From Bacillota bacterium (GTDB taxonomy: Bacteria; Bacillota; Clostridia; Lachnospirales; Lachnospiraceae): a stretch of DNA of 64,000 nucleotides. Positions 54,206 through 63,018 of the stretch are shown here, one piece after another. The notes beneath the pieces were generated by a model that worked only from the letters and a program-made list of their open reading frames with translations, searched no databases and was not told the origin of the DNA. The stretch spans positions 1 to 64,000 of the forward strand of contig JAQXYZ010000080.1 in the NCBI GenBank assembly GCA_029226935.1, in the 5' to 3' direction. Within the stretch, counting starts at the first letter, position 1. The number at the start of each line of letters is the position of its first letter. The translations under genes and the position numbers were made by a program.

Positions 54206-55618
54206 ATGGTTTGCTATAATTGTGGATGCCGTTTAACAGAACACGATTTTTGTACGGGCTGTGGTGTGGATGTATCAACCTATAAGAAAATTATATTCAT
54301 GTCCAACCGTTTATATAATGACGGGCTGGAGAAGGCCACAGTAAGAGACTTATCCGGAGCAATTGTCAGTTTGCGGCAGAGTTTAAAATTAAATAAAAAT
54401 AATATAGATGCAAGAAATCTTTTGGGGCTGGTGTACTTTGAAATGGGAGAGGTCATTGATGCCTTAAGTGAGTGGGTAATCAGTAAAAATCTGCGTCCTA
54501 AAAAGAATATTGCAGATGACTATATTGATATGATACAGACCAATCAGGCGAGATTGGATGCAATCAATCAGACAATCAAGAAATATAATCAGGCATTGCT
54601 GTACTGCTATCAGGACAGTCAGGATCTGGCAGTGATACAGTTAAAGAAGGTGCTTTCCTATAATCCGAAATATGTAAGCGCGCATCAGCTCCTTGCACTT
54701 CTCTATATTAATGCAGAGGAGTGGGAGAAGGCGCAGAGGGAACTGAACAAATGCTGTCAGATTGATACCAATAATACTACAACACTTCGCTATTTGAAGG
54801 AAGTGGAACATATGCTGATGCCGGAAGAGGGGGCTAAGAACGCACCAAAGAAAAAGGACTCAACAGAACGTGTGGTTAGGTATCAGAGTGGTAATGAAAC
54901 CATCATTCAGCCTGTCAATACCAAAGAAACCAAAGGTGTTTCTTCACTGCTTAACTTGGGCTTGGGCGTTATTATAGGCGTAGCAATTGCATGTTTTTTG
55001 ATTTTACCCGGACGGATTCAAAGCGCCAAAGCAGAAATCAATACGGAGCTTCGGGCAGTCAGCGAGCAGTCAGATGCGAAGACAGCTACCATCGATGAGC
55101 TGGAACAGAAAGTGCAGAAGCTGACAGACGAGAATACAGGATTAAAGGACGAGCTTGCATCTTATCAGGGAAGTAATGGCACAGTAAAGGCAACTGACGG
55201 ACTTATGCTGGCAGTGGGTGCTTATATGGAAAATCCCGAGGATATAGAGAGCATTGCCAAATATATGGAAGCGTTGGATGAGGGAGAAGAGGAAACACAG
55301 CGTACGGAAGCATTTACAGCGCTGTATGATAAGCTTATGGAGCTTGTGGGAACCCAGCTGGTAGAGTTTTATTATAATGCCGGCTATGAAAGCTACCGGG
55401 CAGAGGATTATGAGGCAGCAATTCCCAATCTGCTTCGGGCATATCAGTATGATAATACGAATGGGGATGCACTATTCTATCTGGGAATTTGTTATCAGGA
55501 AAGCGGCGATGAGAATAAGGCAAAGGAAGCCTATGCAATGGTTATCGACGATTTTCCGGGTACAGAGATTGCCAACAAGTCAGAAACTTATCTGGCAGAA
55601 ATCAATAATGCAGAATAA
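54206..55618 (+). CDS. Zinc-ribbon TPR membrane protein
   Basis: 470 residues. An N-terminal zinc ribbon (CYNCGC ... FCTGCG, residues 3-19), several TPR repeats (about 50-190: LRQSLKLNKNN..ARNLLGLVY, LKKVLSYNPKYVSAHQLL), one membrane segment (about 249-270), a coiled coil (about 275-325) and C-terminal TPRs (about 405-465). The N-terminal part should be cytoplasmic and the C-terminal part outside. It likely acts as a protein scaffold; no specific role can be given. The terminator at 55661 ends the transcript. Confidence 0.78.
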   Translation: MVCYNCGCRLTEHDFCTGCGVDVSTYKKIIFMSNRLYNDGLEKATVRDLSGAIVSLRQSLKLNKNNIDARNLLGLVYFEMGEVIDALSEWVISKNLRPKKNIADDYIDMIQTNQARLDAINQTIKKYNQALLYCYQDSQDLAVIQLKKVLSYNPKYVSAHQLLALLYINAEEWEKAQRELNKCCQIDTNNTTTLRYLKEVEHMLMPEEGAKNAPKKKDSTERVVRYQSGNETIIQPVNTKETKGVSSLLNLGLGVIIGVAIACFLILPGRIQSAKAEINTELRAVSEQSDAKTATIDELEQKVQKLTDENTGLKDELASYQGSNGTVKATDGLMLAVGAYMENPEDIESIAKYMEALDEGEEETQRTEAFTALYDKLMELVGTQLVEFYYNAGYESYRAEDYEAAIPNLLRAYQYDNTNGDALFYLGICYQESGDENKAKEAYAMVIDDFPGTEIANKSETYLAEINNAE

Positions 55619-55660
55619 CCCGCCATATGCAGAAATAAAAGTTTAGATTGATGCGATACA

Positions 55661-55695
55661 AAAGAGAACGTACAGAAGTATGTTCTCTTTTTTTA
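55661..55695 (+). terminator. Terminator between the TPR gene and spoIIAA
   Basis: AAGAGAACgTAC pairs with GTAtGTTCTCTT around an AGAA loop and runs into seven Ts. Only about 28 bases separate it from the spoIIAA start. Confidence 0.8.
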
Positions 55696-55723
55696 TCTTA
55701 TATTTCAGGAAAGGGGAAGAGAA

Positions 55724-56032
55724 ATGGATGATAATTTTAAGGTAATTGACAATTACCTGATGGTAAAAATGCCGGAGGAGGTAGACCATCACAAATCAGT
55801 TTACATAAGTAAAACTGCAGATGAGTATATTATGCAGGAGGGGGTGGGGAACGTGGTGTTTGACTTTGAAGATACCCGTTTTATGGACAGCTCCGGAATA
55901 GGTATCATTATCGGCAGATATAAGAAAATATCTTACTTTGGAGGAAAGGTGTTCGCTATTAATACGGATATGCGTATCAGAAAGACATTAATGATATGTG
56001 GTTTACATAAGGTTATCGAGATCATGGAATAA
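55724..56032 (+). CDS. spoIIAA: Anti-sigma F factor antagonist
   Basis: 102 residues, STAS domain. The phosphorylation motif FMDSSGIGIIIGR carries the target serine (Ser57; Ser56 adjacent). Unphosphorylated SpoIIAA binds SpoIIAB and frees SigF in the forespore. RBS AAAGGGGAAG. First gene of the spoIIA operon. Confidence 0.95.
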   Translation: MDDNFKVIDNYLMVKMPEEVDHHKSVYISKTADEYIMQEGVGNVVFDFEDTRFMDSSGIGIIIGRYKKISYFGGKVFAINTDMRIRKTLMICGLHKVIEIME

Positions 56033-56068
56033 AGAGTGCAGAAAATAATCGGAGGAAGAGGAAAGAGA

Positions 56069-56572
56069 ATGAATATGGAAACAGGACAAAAAATGAGATG
56101 CAGGATAAAGAATGAGATGCAGCTTTCGTTTGATGCAATTTCGGTAAATGAGGCATTTGCAAGGGTTGCGGTTGCGGCTTTCGTTACGCCTTTAAATCCC
56201 ACTATTGAGGAAATTTCAGATATCAAGACGGCAGTATCGGAAGCAGTTACCAACGCCATTATCCATGGATATGATGAAGAGTTTAGAAAGAGAGAGGATA
56301 AGGAAGAAAATAAGGTGTACCTGTGCTGCAGGATCATAGATGATGTACTTCAAGTGGAGGTCAGAGATACCGGAAAAGGGATTGATGATGTAGAGCGGGC
56401 GATGGAGCCGTTGTTTACCACTAAGCCTGAGTTGGACAGATCAGGAATGGGTTTTGCGTTCATGGAAGCGTTTATGGATGATCTGGAGGTGCAGTCAGAG
56501 CCGGGAAAGGGAACCATTGTGCAAATGAAGAAAAAACTTGGGACTACGTCATGGATTGGACAAGAGGAGTAG
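56069..56572 (+). CDS. spoIIAB: Anti-sigma F factor / serine kinase
   Basis: 167 residues from ATG 56069 (CGGAGGAAG upstream). GHKL ATPase with N box EAVTNAIIHGY, G1 EVRDTGKGID and G2 DRSGMGFAFME. It sequesters SigF and phosphorylates SpoIIAA. The N-terminal segment is about 12-15 residues longer than in Bacillus. sigF starts 3 bases after its stop. Confidence 0.95.
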   Translation: MNMETGQKMRCRIKNEMQLSFDAISVNEAFARVAVAAFVTPLNPTIEEISDIKTAVSEAVTNAIIHGYDEEFRKREDKEENKVYLCCRIIDDVLQVEVRDTGKGIDDVERAMEPLFTTKPELDRSGMGFAFMEAFMDDLEVQSEPGKGTIVQMKKKLGTTSWIGQEE

Positions 56573-56575
56573 TCT

Positions 56576-57337
56576 ATGACAGAAAATTCAGTACTGATCG
56601 AAAGGGCACAGGCAGGAGAAAAGGAAGCAAGAGAAGTACTGGTGGAGCAGAATTTGGGATTGGTTCGCCATATCGTGAAGCGGTTTTCGGGCAGGGGTTA
56701 TGAGGTGGAAGATCTGTTCCAAATTGGTGTGATTGGATTAATGAAAGCAATTGATAAATTTGATACCGGATATGAGGTAAAATTTTCTACCTATGCTGTA
56801 CCGCTGATTACCGGAGAAATTAAAAGATTTATCCGGGATGATGGGATGGTAAAGGTATCCAGAACCCTGAAAGAAAACGGGATGCGGGTGAAATATGCAA
56901 GGGAGCGCTTGGGAATTGTTTTGGGAAGAGAGCCAACCTTAAATGAGGTTGCAGTGGAAGCTGCGCTTACCCCTGAAGAAGTGGTACTTGCAATGGAAGC
57001 AAATGTTCAGGTGGAATCTATCTATAAATCAGTTTACCAGAATGATGGCAATGAGATTTTTATGGTGGATCAGCTTGCAGATGAAAAGCAGGATGAACAG
57101 GAGACTGTTTTGAACCATCTGGTAATCAATCAATTATTGGGAGACCTGCCGCAAAAGGAGCAGATGTTAATCAGACTCCGTTATTATCAGGACAAGACTC
57201 AGACAGAAGTGGCGAAAGTGCTTGGCATCAGTCAGGTGCAGGTCAGCCGTATGGAAAAGAAAATACTGCTTGGCATGCGTCAGAAAATGGTAGAAGAAAC
57301 AGGAACAAAAGTACCTGCCAATGAGAAATATAGGTAG
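56576..57337 (+). CDS. sigF: RNA polymerase sporulation sigma factor SigF
   Basis: 253 residues. Region 2 (NLGLVRHIVKRFSGRGYEVEDLFQIGVIGLMKAIDKFD), region 3 and a C-terminal HTH of region 4 (TQTEVAKVLGISQVQVSR) match the SigF/SigG group; the position after spoIIAA-spoIIAB identifies it as SigF. It drives the first forespore programme. Targets probably include genes with promoters like that at 8104. Confidence 0.96.
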   Translation: MTENSVLIERAQAGEKEAREVLVEQNLGLVRHIVKRFSGRGYEVEDLFQIGVIGLMKAIDKFDTGYEVKFSTYAVPLITGEIKRFIRDDGMVKVSRTLKENGMRVKYARERLGIVLGREPTLNEVAVEAALTPEEVVLAMEANVQVESIYKSVYQNDGNEIFMVDQLADEKQDEQETVLNHLVINQLLGDLPQKEQMLIRLRYYQDKTQTEVAKVLGISQVQVSRMEKKILLGMRQKMVEETGTKVPANEKYR

Positions 57338-57377
57338 TTTCCGAATAGACATATTTTCACTGCCGGAGCTTTTTTAG

Positions 57378-57406
57378 TTGACATAATAATTTTTTTAATG
57401 TAAGGT
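57378..57406 (+). promoter_or_regulatory. Promoter for the large secreted protein
   Basis: Perfect TTGACA (57378-57383), 17 bases, TAAGGT (57401-57406), with an upstream TG; the -10 is weak. Confidence 0.5.
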
Positions 57407-57449
57407 ATATTATGTAAACAAATGTCCAAATTTATTTTCAGGAGTACAT

Positions 57450-60296
57450 ATGAGAAAGCAAAGACGTTTTTTGGTATTATTGTTAAGTATAGTTCTTCTG
57501 CTACAGACTGGAATGGCTGTCAGGGCAGAGGAAGCAGAAATGTCCCAGATGGGTGCCTTGCAGGAAGAAACAGAAAATGAGGCAGAACCGGACGAAGATC
57601 AGGAAATGCAGGAATATCTGGAAGAGGCACGGGAAGCTTTAAGCCCAATTATTGAGCAGGAAGCTGTGATGGCACTGGTTTATCTGAGCGACATTTATGA
57701 AGTAAGAAAAACTCCCGACAGCGGCGGGGAAGTTTCGGTATCTGTGCCTTCAGGAACAACTGTTCTGATTAAAGGAGTTGGACTGGATTCTGAGTATAAC
57801 CTCTGGTATCAGGTTCTGCTTGAAAAGGATGGAAATACATATGAGGGTTATGTGGAGAGGGGCAATCTGGCATATGCCAATGAAACATTTATTGAATGGG
57901 AAAATGAGTATTTTCCACAGATTGCCATGTTTGCCATGGAGTGGGGCGGTTATGCGGACATAGAGCAGTTCCCCGAATCCTATAAGGACAAGCTGCTACA
58001 ATTGAAACAGGCACATCCCAATTGGATATTTGTAAGACAAAATACAGGGCTGGAATGGCAGAGTGTTGTTAATAATGAAAATTATAAGGACAGAAATCTG
58101 ATCAGCAGCAAGATGGGCGCAGCTTATCGTGACGGCTATTACGGACAAAGCTGGTATTATGCGTCAGAGGCAGCAGTGAAATATTATCTGGATCCAAGGA
58201 ATTTTCTGGATGAAACAAGAATTTTTCAATTTGAACAGCTGACCTATAACCCCTCTTATCATTCCAAGGCTGCGGTTCAGAACATTTTGAATAATACTTT
58301 TATGAAAGGGGAACTTCCAAAATCCGGGATGACCTATGCGGATGCTTTTTTTGAGATAGGCGTTTCCCTTAGAGTCAGTCCGTTTCATCTGGCATGCCGT
58401 GTTTATCAGGAACAGGGAAACGGAGAGTCGGCACTAATTTCAGGAAACTATGCAGGATATGAAGGATATTATAATTACTTCAATATAGGTGCAGCAGGAA
58501 GCACGAATAAACAGGTAGTTGAATCCGGTCTGGCCAAAGCTGTTTCATTAGGCTGGAATACACCCTATGCATCACTGAAGGGTGGAGCAGGAATTTTGTC
58601 TAAAAATTATATTTTGAGAGGTCAGGATACTTTATACCTCCAGAAATTTGATGTGGATGCAAGCGATGGAACTCTTTATACCCATCAGTATATGCAGAAC
58701 ATTATGGCACCTTATTCAGAGTCCAGTATGGTAAAGAGTGCATACGCAAGAACCGGTGCTCTGGATAATCCCTTCGTGTTTAAAATACCGGTATATAATA
58801 ATATGCCATCAGCTGCCTGCCCGGTGCCGACAGCGACACCAACGGCAACACCAACAGCGACACCAACGGCAACACCAACAGCAACGCCAACGGCAACACC
58901 GACGGCGACACCAACAGCAACACCGACGGCGACACCAACAGCGACACCGACAGCGACGCCTACGGTCAAGCCAACGGCGACACCGACAGTTAAGCCGACA
59001 GCGACACCGACAGCAACACCGACGGCGACACCGACAGTTAAGCCGACAGCGACGCCTACGGTCAAGCCGACAGCGACGCCAACAGTTAAGCCGACGGCAA
59101 CACCGACAGTCAAGCCGACGGCAACGCCAACAGTTAAGCCGACGGCAACAGCGACAGTTAAACCAACGGTAATACCCACGGAACGTCCAACGGAGAGACC
59201 CACAGTGGTTCCTACGGAACAGCCCACAGAGAGACCGACAGCGGTTCCCACGGAGCGCCCAACGGAGAGACCGACAGCGGCTCCCACGGAGCGCCCAACG
59301 GAGAGACCGACACCGGTTCCCACGGAGCGCCCAACGGAGAGACCGACAGCGGCTCCTACGGTGCAGCCCACAGAGCGACCTACTGATCCTCCGGTGCAGA
59401 CAATACAGAGCACATTAAATGATGCGAGCCCACAGGCAACGCCTGTAACGGAAACAGTGCAGGCAACGGCGGAACCTGTAATCACAGAAATGGCAATGGC
59501 AAGCGCAACAGCGACAGCATCAACAACAGATGAAGCTGCTCCGGCTGCAAGTGCAACGGCAGTTCCGGAACTTGCTCCGACTACGGCAACGGCGGTAGCT
59601 GTGGCAGCAGTAACACCAAAGCCCCAGACGGCACCGGAAGAGGATGTCCTTGTCATGGATATGAGCAAAACTGATATGATTTATGCACAGACTCTGGAAC
59701 AGATTAAGGATCAGGGAAGAAAAGTAGTTCTTGAAATGAATGATCAGGTCAGCTGGTCCATAGATGGAAGCACCATAGAGAGTGATAATCTGGAAGATAT
59801 CAACCTTGAAGTAGAGGTGGGAAGCAGTCATATCCCTGAGCAGAAACTGCAAATCCTGACGGAAAATGAAACTTATGTTGAACTGTCGCTGGCACATAAC
59901 GGCGAATTCGGCTTTACGGCAGTACTTTCCGTAGAACTGGAGAACGCACAGCCGGGACAGTATGCAAATCTCTTCTATTACAATGAGGAGACAGGTGCAT
60001 TTGAATTTATGTGTGCATCTCTTGTAGGCAATACCGGCAAAGCAGAGTTTGAGTTTAAGCATGCATCGGATTATGTTATCATTATCAGCGATGATACAAA
60101 GGAAATGCTGGTGGAGGAGAAGGCAGAAGCTATGGCACAGGCAGAAGCAGAGGCAGTAGAAGCCATGGCGCAGGCGAAGGAGGAACTTCCTGCAAAAGAG
60201 CCTCATAAGGCAGCAGGAATTATTGTACTCATCCTTCTGGGAAGCATTGCGCTTGTAATTGGTGCATATTTGATTTTTAAGAAAAAAGATGAATAG
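57450..60296 (+). CDS. Secreted, membrane-anchored glucosaminidase-like protein with SH3 domain and PT-rich stalk
   Basis: 948 residues. Signal peptide (cleavage near residue 26), bacterial SH3-like domain (about 75-145), then an N-acetylglucosaminidase-like domain (about 175-440) with the active-site-type glutamate in [10 protein letters not shown] and YNYFNIGA. A stalk of PTATPT/PTVKPT and PTERPT repeats (about 458-660) follows, an Ala/Thr-rich linker, a beta domain (about 730-880) and a C-terminal membrane anchor (about 918-940, then KKKDE). It probably remodels peptidoglycan at the cell surface. The stalk coding repeats are at 58827-59390. Confidence 0.82.
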   Translation: MRKQRRFLVLLLSIVLLLQTGMAVRAEEAEMSQMGALQEETENEAEPDEDQEMQEYLEEAREALSPIIEQEAVMALVYLSDIYEVRKTPDSGGEVSVSVPSGTTVLIKGVGLDSEYNLWYQVLLEKDGNTYEGYVERGNLAYANETFIEWENEYFPQIAMFAMEWGGYADIEQFPESYKDKLLQLKQAHPNWIFVRQNTGLEWQSVVNNENYKDRNLISSKMGAAYRDGYYGQSWYYASEAAVKYYLDPRNFLDETRIFQFEQLTYNPSYHSKAAVQNILNNTFMKGELPKSGMTYADAFFEIGVSLRVSPFHLACRVYQEQGNGESALISGNYAGYEGYYNYFNIGAAGSTNKQVVESGLAKAVSLGWNTPYASLKGGAGILSKNYILRGQDTLYLQKFDVDASDGTLYTHQYMQNIMAPYSESSMVKSAYARTGALDNPFVFKIPVYNNMPSAACPVPTATPTATPTATPTATPTATPTATPTATPTATPTATPTATPTATPTVKPTATPTVKPTATPTATPTATPTVKPTATPTVKPTATPTVKPTATPTVKPTATPTVKPTATATVKPTVIPTERPTERPTVVPTEQPTERPTAVPTERPTERPTAAPTERPTERPTPVPTERPTERPTAAPTVQPTERPTDPPVQTIQSTLNDASPQATPVTETVQATAEPVITEMAMASATATASTTDEAAPAASATAVPELAPTTATAVAVAAVTPKPQTAPEEDVLVMDMSKTDMIYAQTLEQIKDQGRKVVLEMNDQVSWSIDGSTIESDNLEDINLEVEVGSSHIPEQKLQILTENETYVELSLAHNGEFGFTAVLSVELENAQPGQYANLFYYNEETGAFEFMCASLVGNTGKAEFEFKHASDYVIIISDDTKEMLVEEKAEAMAQAEAEAVEAMAQAKEELPAKEPHKAAGIIVLILLGSIALVIGAYLIFKKKDE
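58827..59390 (+). repeat. Coding minisatellite for the PT-rich stalk
   Basis: Tandem 12-base units (variants of CCaACgGCgACa) encode P-T-A-T, mixing later with 24-base units for PTVKPTAT and with PTERPTxx units of 24-36 bases. Third positions vary, so the copies are not identical. Copy number is expected to differ between strains. Confidence 0.85.
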
Positions 60297-60325
60297 TGGT
60301 AAAGATGCGTCAGAAAGGACATCCA

Positions 60326-60796
60326 ATGAGAAGACGGGATCGTGAAATTACGGAGTTTGATGAAATTGTCAAAGTAATTGAAAAATGTGAGGTTTGTCGG
60401 CTGGCATTGAATGATGGGGAGTATCCATACATTTTGCCGCTCAACTTTGGCATGGAGCTTATAGATGGGAAAATAACCTTTTACTTTCATGGTGCACCGG
60501 AAGGGAAAAAATATGAGCTGATTCAAAGAAACAATAAGGCAAGCTTTGAGATGGACTGCTCTACAAGACTGGTAACAATCTTAGAGGACGGAAATTGTAC
60601 CATGGAATATGAGAGCGTGATTGGTCAGGGAACTGTTGAGATTGTTCCCGATGACCAAAAGGAACGTGCATTGGATATTCTGATGAAGCATTATCACAAA
60701 GAGGATTTTCCGTACAATAAAGCGGTTATTCCGAGAACAAAAGTGTTTAAGATGACGGTAGAGCGTTGTACCGGAAAGAGAAGAATGAAACATTAG
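60326..60796 (+). CDS. Pyridoxamine 5'-phosphate oxidase-like flavoprotein (Nim family)
   Basis: 156 residues from ATG 60326 (AAAGGA 6 bases upstream). Split-barrel FMN-binding fold: EVCRLALNDGEYPYILPLNFG, ITFYFHGAPEGKKYELIQRN and VIPRTKVFKMTVE are the pattern of the NimA/Pyridox_ox_2 group. Some members reduce 5-nitroimidazoles; most are of unknown function and resistance should not be assumed from homology. Terminator follows. Confidence 0.87.
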   Translation: MRRRDREITEFDEIVKVIEKCEVCRLALNDGEYPYILPLNFGMELIDGKITFYFHGAPEGKKYELIQRNNKASFEMDCSTRLVTILEDGNCTMEYESVIGQGTVEIVPDDQKERALDILMKHYHKEDFPYNKAVIPRTKVFKMTVERCTGKRRMKH

Positions 60797-60809
60797 AGTG
60801 TAATTAAGG

Positions 60810-60839
60810 AGTGGGAAGCAGCGGCTTCCCACTTTTTTT
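60810..60839 (+). terminator. Terminator after the Nim-family gene
   Basis: AGTGGGAAGC (60810-60819) and GCTTCCCACT (60824-60833), perfect 10-bp stem, loop AGCG, followed by Ts. Confidence 0.88.
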
Positions 60840-60858
60840 AAAAAATTTTTTAAAGCTA

Positions 60859-60911
60859 TTGACAACTATTCTTGTCAATGTTAATATATCGAATGACAAG
60901 GATGGTTGTCA
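60859..60911 (+). promoter_or_regulatory. Promoter with two operators for the XRE/DUF3169 pair
   Basis: Promoter TTGACA (60859-60864), 17 bases, TAATAT (60882-60887). Operator 1 TTGACAA-N6-TTGTCAA (60859-60878) covers the -35; operator 2 TGACAA-N6-TTGTCA (60894-60911) lies just past the start. Both share the half-site TGACAA with a 6-base spacer, a likely self-repression target of the XRE protein. Confidence 0.65.
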
Positions 60912-60969
60912 AAATGTAAATAAAAGCTGTCAGCAAATAAATCAAAAACTAAAATAAGGAGATGTAAAG

Positions 60970-61176
60970 ATGCCGCTTTATAATCATTTAAAGGAGTACA
61001 GGGCAAGACTGGGTGTGAACCAGCAGGAGATGGGGGCATTGGTAGGAACTTCAAGGCAGACCATCAGCCAGATTGAACGGGGAGATTACTCACCGTCCGT
61101 TACCCTGGCATTAAAGATTGCAAAGATTTGCGGAGCAAAGGTTGAAGACATTTTTGAATATGAGGAGGACAATTAA
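60970..61176 (+). CDS. XRE-family HTH regulator
   Basis: 68 residues, essentially one HTH_3 domain: NHLKEYRARLGVNQQEMGAL, GTSRQTISQIERGDYSPSV. The YozG-like class of small regulators next to membrane proteins. Probably autorepresses through the paired operators upstream. RBS AAGGAGATG. The stop is followed at once by the next start codon. Confidence 0.92.
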   Translation: MPLYNHLKEYRARLGVNQQEMGALVGTSRQTISQIERGDYSPSVTLALKIAKICGAKVEDIFEYEEDN

Positions 61177-61986
61177 ATGATAACAGAGATGAAAACACAG
61201 GCGGTCGACGCCAGACAGGAGAAGAAAAAGAATAAAAAGATATATGTGAAGTTTGCACTCATATTGGGAGGCGCTTTTCTGGTAGGACTTCTTAGCGGAA
61301 TGTGTGCAAATTTCCTGTCAGACAAAGTAGCAGGAATGCAGTCTGTTTGGGGCAATATGATAACTGTCTTAAGATATGCAGTTCCTGTATTCTGGACAGT
61401 ATTGAATTTGGGAGCGTTCATTGCATCCCTTTTGATTTACCAAAAAGCAAAGAGACTTGAAGCCCTTTGGGATGGGGAAGACGAAGGTGTCATCGAAAGA
61501 ATAGAGAATTTACTTAGTTATCCGTCCCTGCTGTCAAGCGTTATGATGGTATGTAATTTTGCCTTTTTTGGAATTATGATTAAGCTTGTGGAGTTAAATG
61601 CCGGTGCGGAAAGTCCACATGGTGAGCTGACTGGAATTGTTTTGTTCATATTCATAATGAGCTTCGTGCTTGAAACGATTGTGAGCAAGCTGGTGGTAGA
61701 TTTTGAGAAGAAGCTTAATCCTGAAAAGAGGGGGAATATTTTTGATACCGGGTTTAATCAAATATGGCTCGGAAGCTGCGATGAAGCTGAAAAGCATATT
61801 ATTTATCAGTCCGGCTATGGCGCCTTTCGTGCCGGAAACATGACTTGTATGGTATTGTGGGTGATTACCATGTTCTCGCAGATGTTCTTCCAAACCGGAG
61901 TGTTGCCTGTCATCTGTGTCTGCATTATTTGGCTGGTGCTGGTAATCAGTTATATGGTCAATGCGATGAAGCTGGAAAAACATTAA
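61177..61986 (+). CDS. DUF3169 family membrane protein
   Basis: 269 residues with six membrane segments in pairs. The family is frequently encoded behind a small XRE regulator, as here (no gap between stop and start). Its role is unknown; the pair is reminiscent of stress-responsive HTH/membrane-protein modules. Its 3' end overlaps the convergent AraC gene by 4 bases. Confidence 0.8.
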   Translation: MITEMKTQAVDARQEKKKNKKIYVKFALILGGAFLVGLLSGMCANFLSDKVAGMQSVWGNMITVLRYAVPVFWTVLNLGAFIASLLIYQKAKRLEALWDGEDEGVIERIENLLSYPSLLSSVMMVCNFAFFGIMIKLVELNAGAESPHGELTGIVLFIFIMSFVLETIVSKLVVDFEKKLNPEKRGNIFDTGFNQIWLGSCDEAEKHIIYQSGYGAFRAGNMTCMVLWVITMFSQMFFQTGVLPVICVCIIWLVLVISYMVNAMKLEKH

Positions 61987-62876
61987 GCCAGCATTCTCCG
62001 GTATTCCCGCGGGGAACAGCCGAATTTTTCGCGGAATACTTTGCCGAAATAGCTGCTGCTGTCAAAACCGCATGCGGTTCCGATTTCTGTAATGGAAAGC
62101 CGGGTATGGGCAAGCAGCTCACATGCCTTGCGAAGGCGGTAGTCCATCAGATAGGTAAAGGGAGACTGCCCAAGGGTGTCGTTAAAGCACCGGCAGCATT
62201 CCCTGACACTGATGAAACTGGAGTCTGCAATCTGCTTTAAGGTAAGCTTCTCATGATAGTGAACCGCAATAAATTCCATCATGGTTTTGATGCGGTCACT
62301 GTGAGAGCTTGCTTTTTTCATTTGCTGTTGTTCTTTGGTCAGTAAATAGAAGGATTTCCAGAGTTGTGTCATCTTTTCCAGAATGTCGAGTTCATATCCA
62401 TCCGATTTTGCGGTATAGGTTTGATAGGACTCTTTTAAAATTTCAATGAGTGCCTGATGATCCTTATTGGATGGCTTCAGGCAGAACAGATCAAAATCCG
62501 GGTTTTCTATAATTGGATTGATATATTTACGCATCAGAACACTCTGCTTCTGACCGCCTATAAATTGAGGGAGAAAAATGTGCTCCTCCTGTATGCAGGC
62601 ATCCTGTTCCTGACAGCGTGTCATATGGAGGACATTGGCATTGATAAAGCCACCTTCTCCCTCCTGAAAAAGATAGCGCCCGCTGGGCAGGTGGTATTCC
62701 AGAGCGCCTTCACGCATATAAAAGAATTCCACCTCATTGTGCCAGTGCCACGGAAAGGTACATTCCGGGTAGACGTGAAGATCGCACAGGTTGGTAATAT
62801 ATGGGAATTCCGGTGTGAGAGTAACCGTTTCTTCTAAGGTGGATTCATTAATTCGAATTATATTTGTAGATTCCAT
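61983..62876 (-). CDS. AraC-family transcriptional regulator
   Basis: 297 residues. N-terminal cupin-like sensor (FPWHWHNEVEFFYMREG) and C-terminal double HTH (about 195-295: LTLKQIADSSFISVRECCR ... LSITEIGTACGFDSSSYFGKVF). It probably senses a sugar-like ligand and activates the divergent MFS gene, an inference from position. GGAGG RBS. The palindrome TTGCATGCAA at about 62959-62968 in the intergenic region may be its site. Confidence 0.9.
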   Translation of the reverse strand: MESTNIIRINESTLEETVTLTPEFPYITNLCDLHVYPECTFPWHWHNEVEFFYMREGALEYHLPSGRYLFQEGEGGFINANVLHMTRCQEQDACIQEEHIFLPQFIGGQKQSVLMRKYINPIIENPDFDLFCLKPSNKDHQALIEILKESYQTYTAKSDGYELDILEKMTQLWKSFYLLTKEQQQMKKASSHSDRIKTMMEFIAVHYHEKLTLKQIADSSFISVRECCRCFNDTLGQSPFTYLMDYRLRKACELLAHTRLSITEIGTACGFDSSSYFGKVFREKFGCSPREYRRMLA

Positions 62877-63018
62877 AAATAAAATATTACCTCCAAATGA
62901 AGCGGTTGGCCATATAATTATATTTTTTGACCGTCATGTGATAGAAAACAACCACTTGCATGCAATATTATTATACAAGTTATTGGGAAGAAATCAAGAT
63001 TGCACGGGAGGAAATATC

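Noticed and set aside
58827..59390. Possible CRISPR-like or rearrangement array
   Set aside because: The repeat keeps one reading frame, has no spacers and encodes a typical PT-rich stalk.
58712..59668. 318-codon minus-strand frame rich in VGVAVG repeats
   Set aside because: It is the mirror of the PT-repeat coding minisatellite; no ribosome site, and the plus-strand protein is clearly real.
60326..60796. A nitroimidazole resistance gene
   Set aside because: The fold fits the Nim/Pyridox_ox_2 group, but most members have no resistance role, so only the family is claimed.
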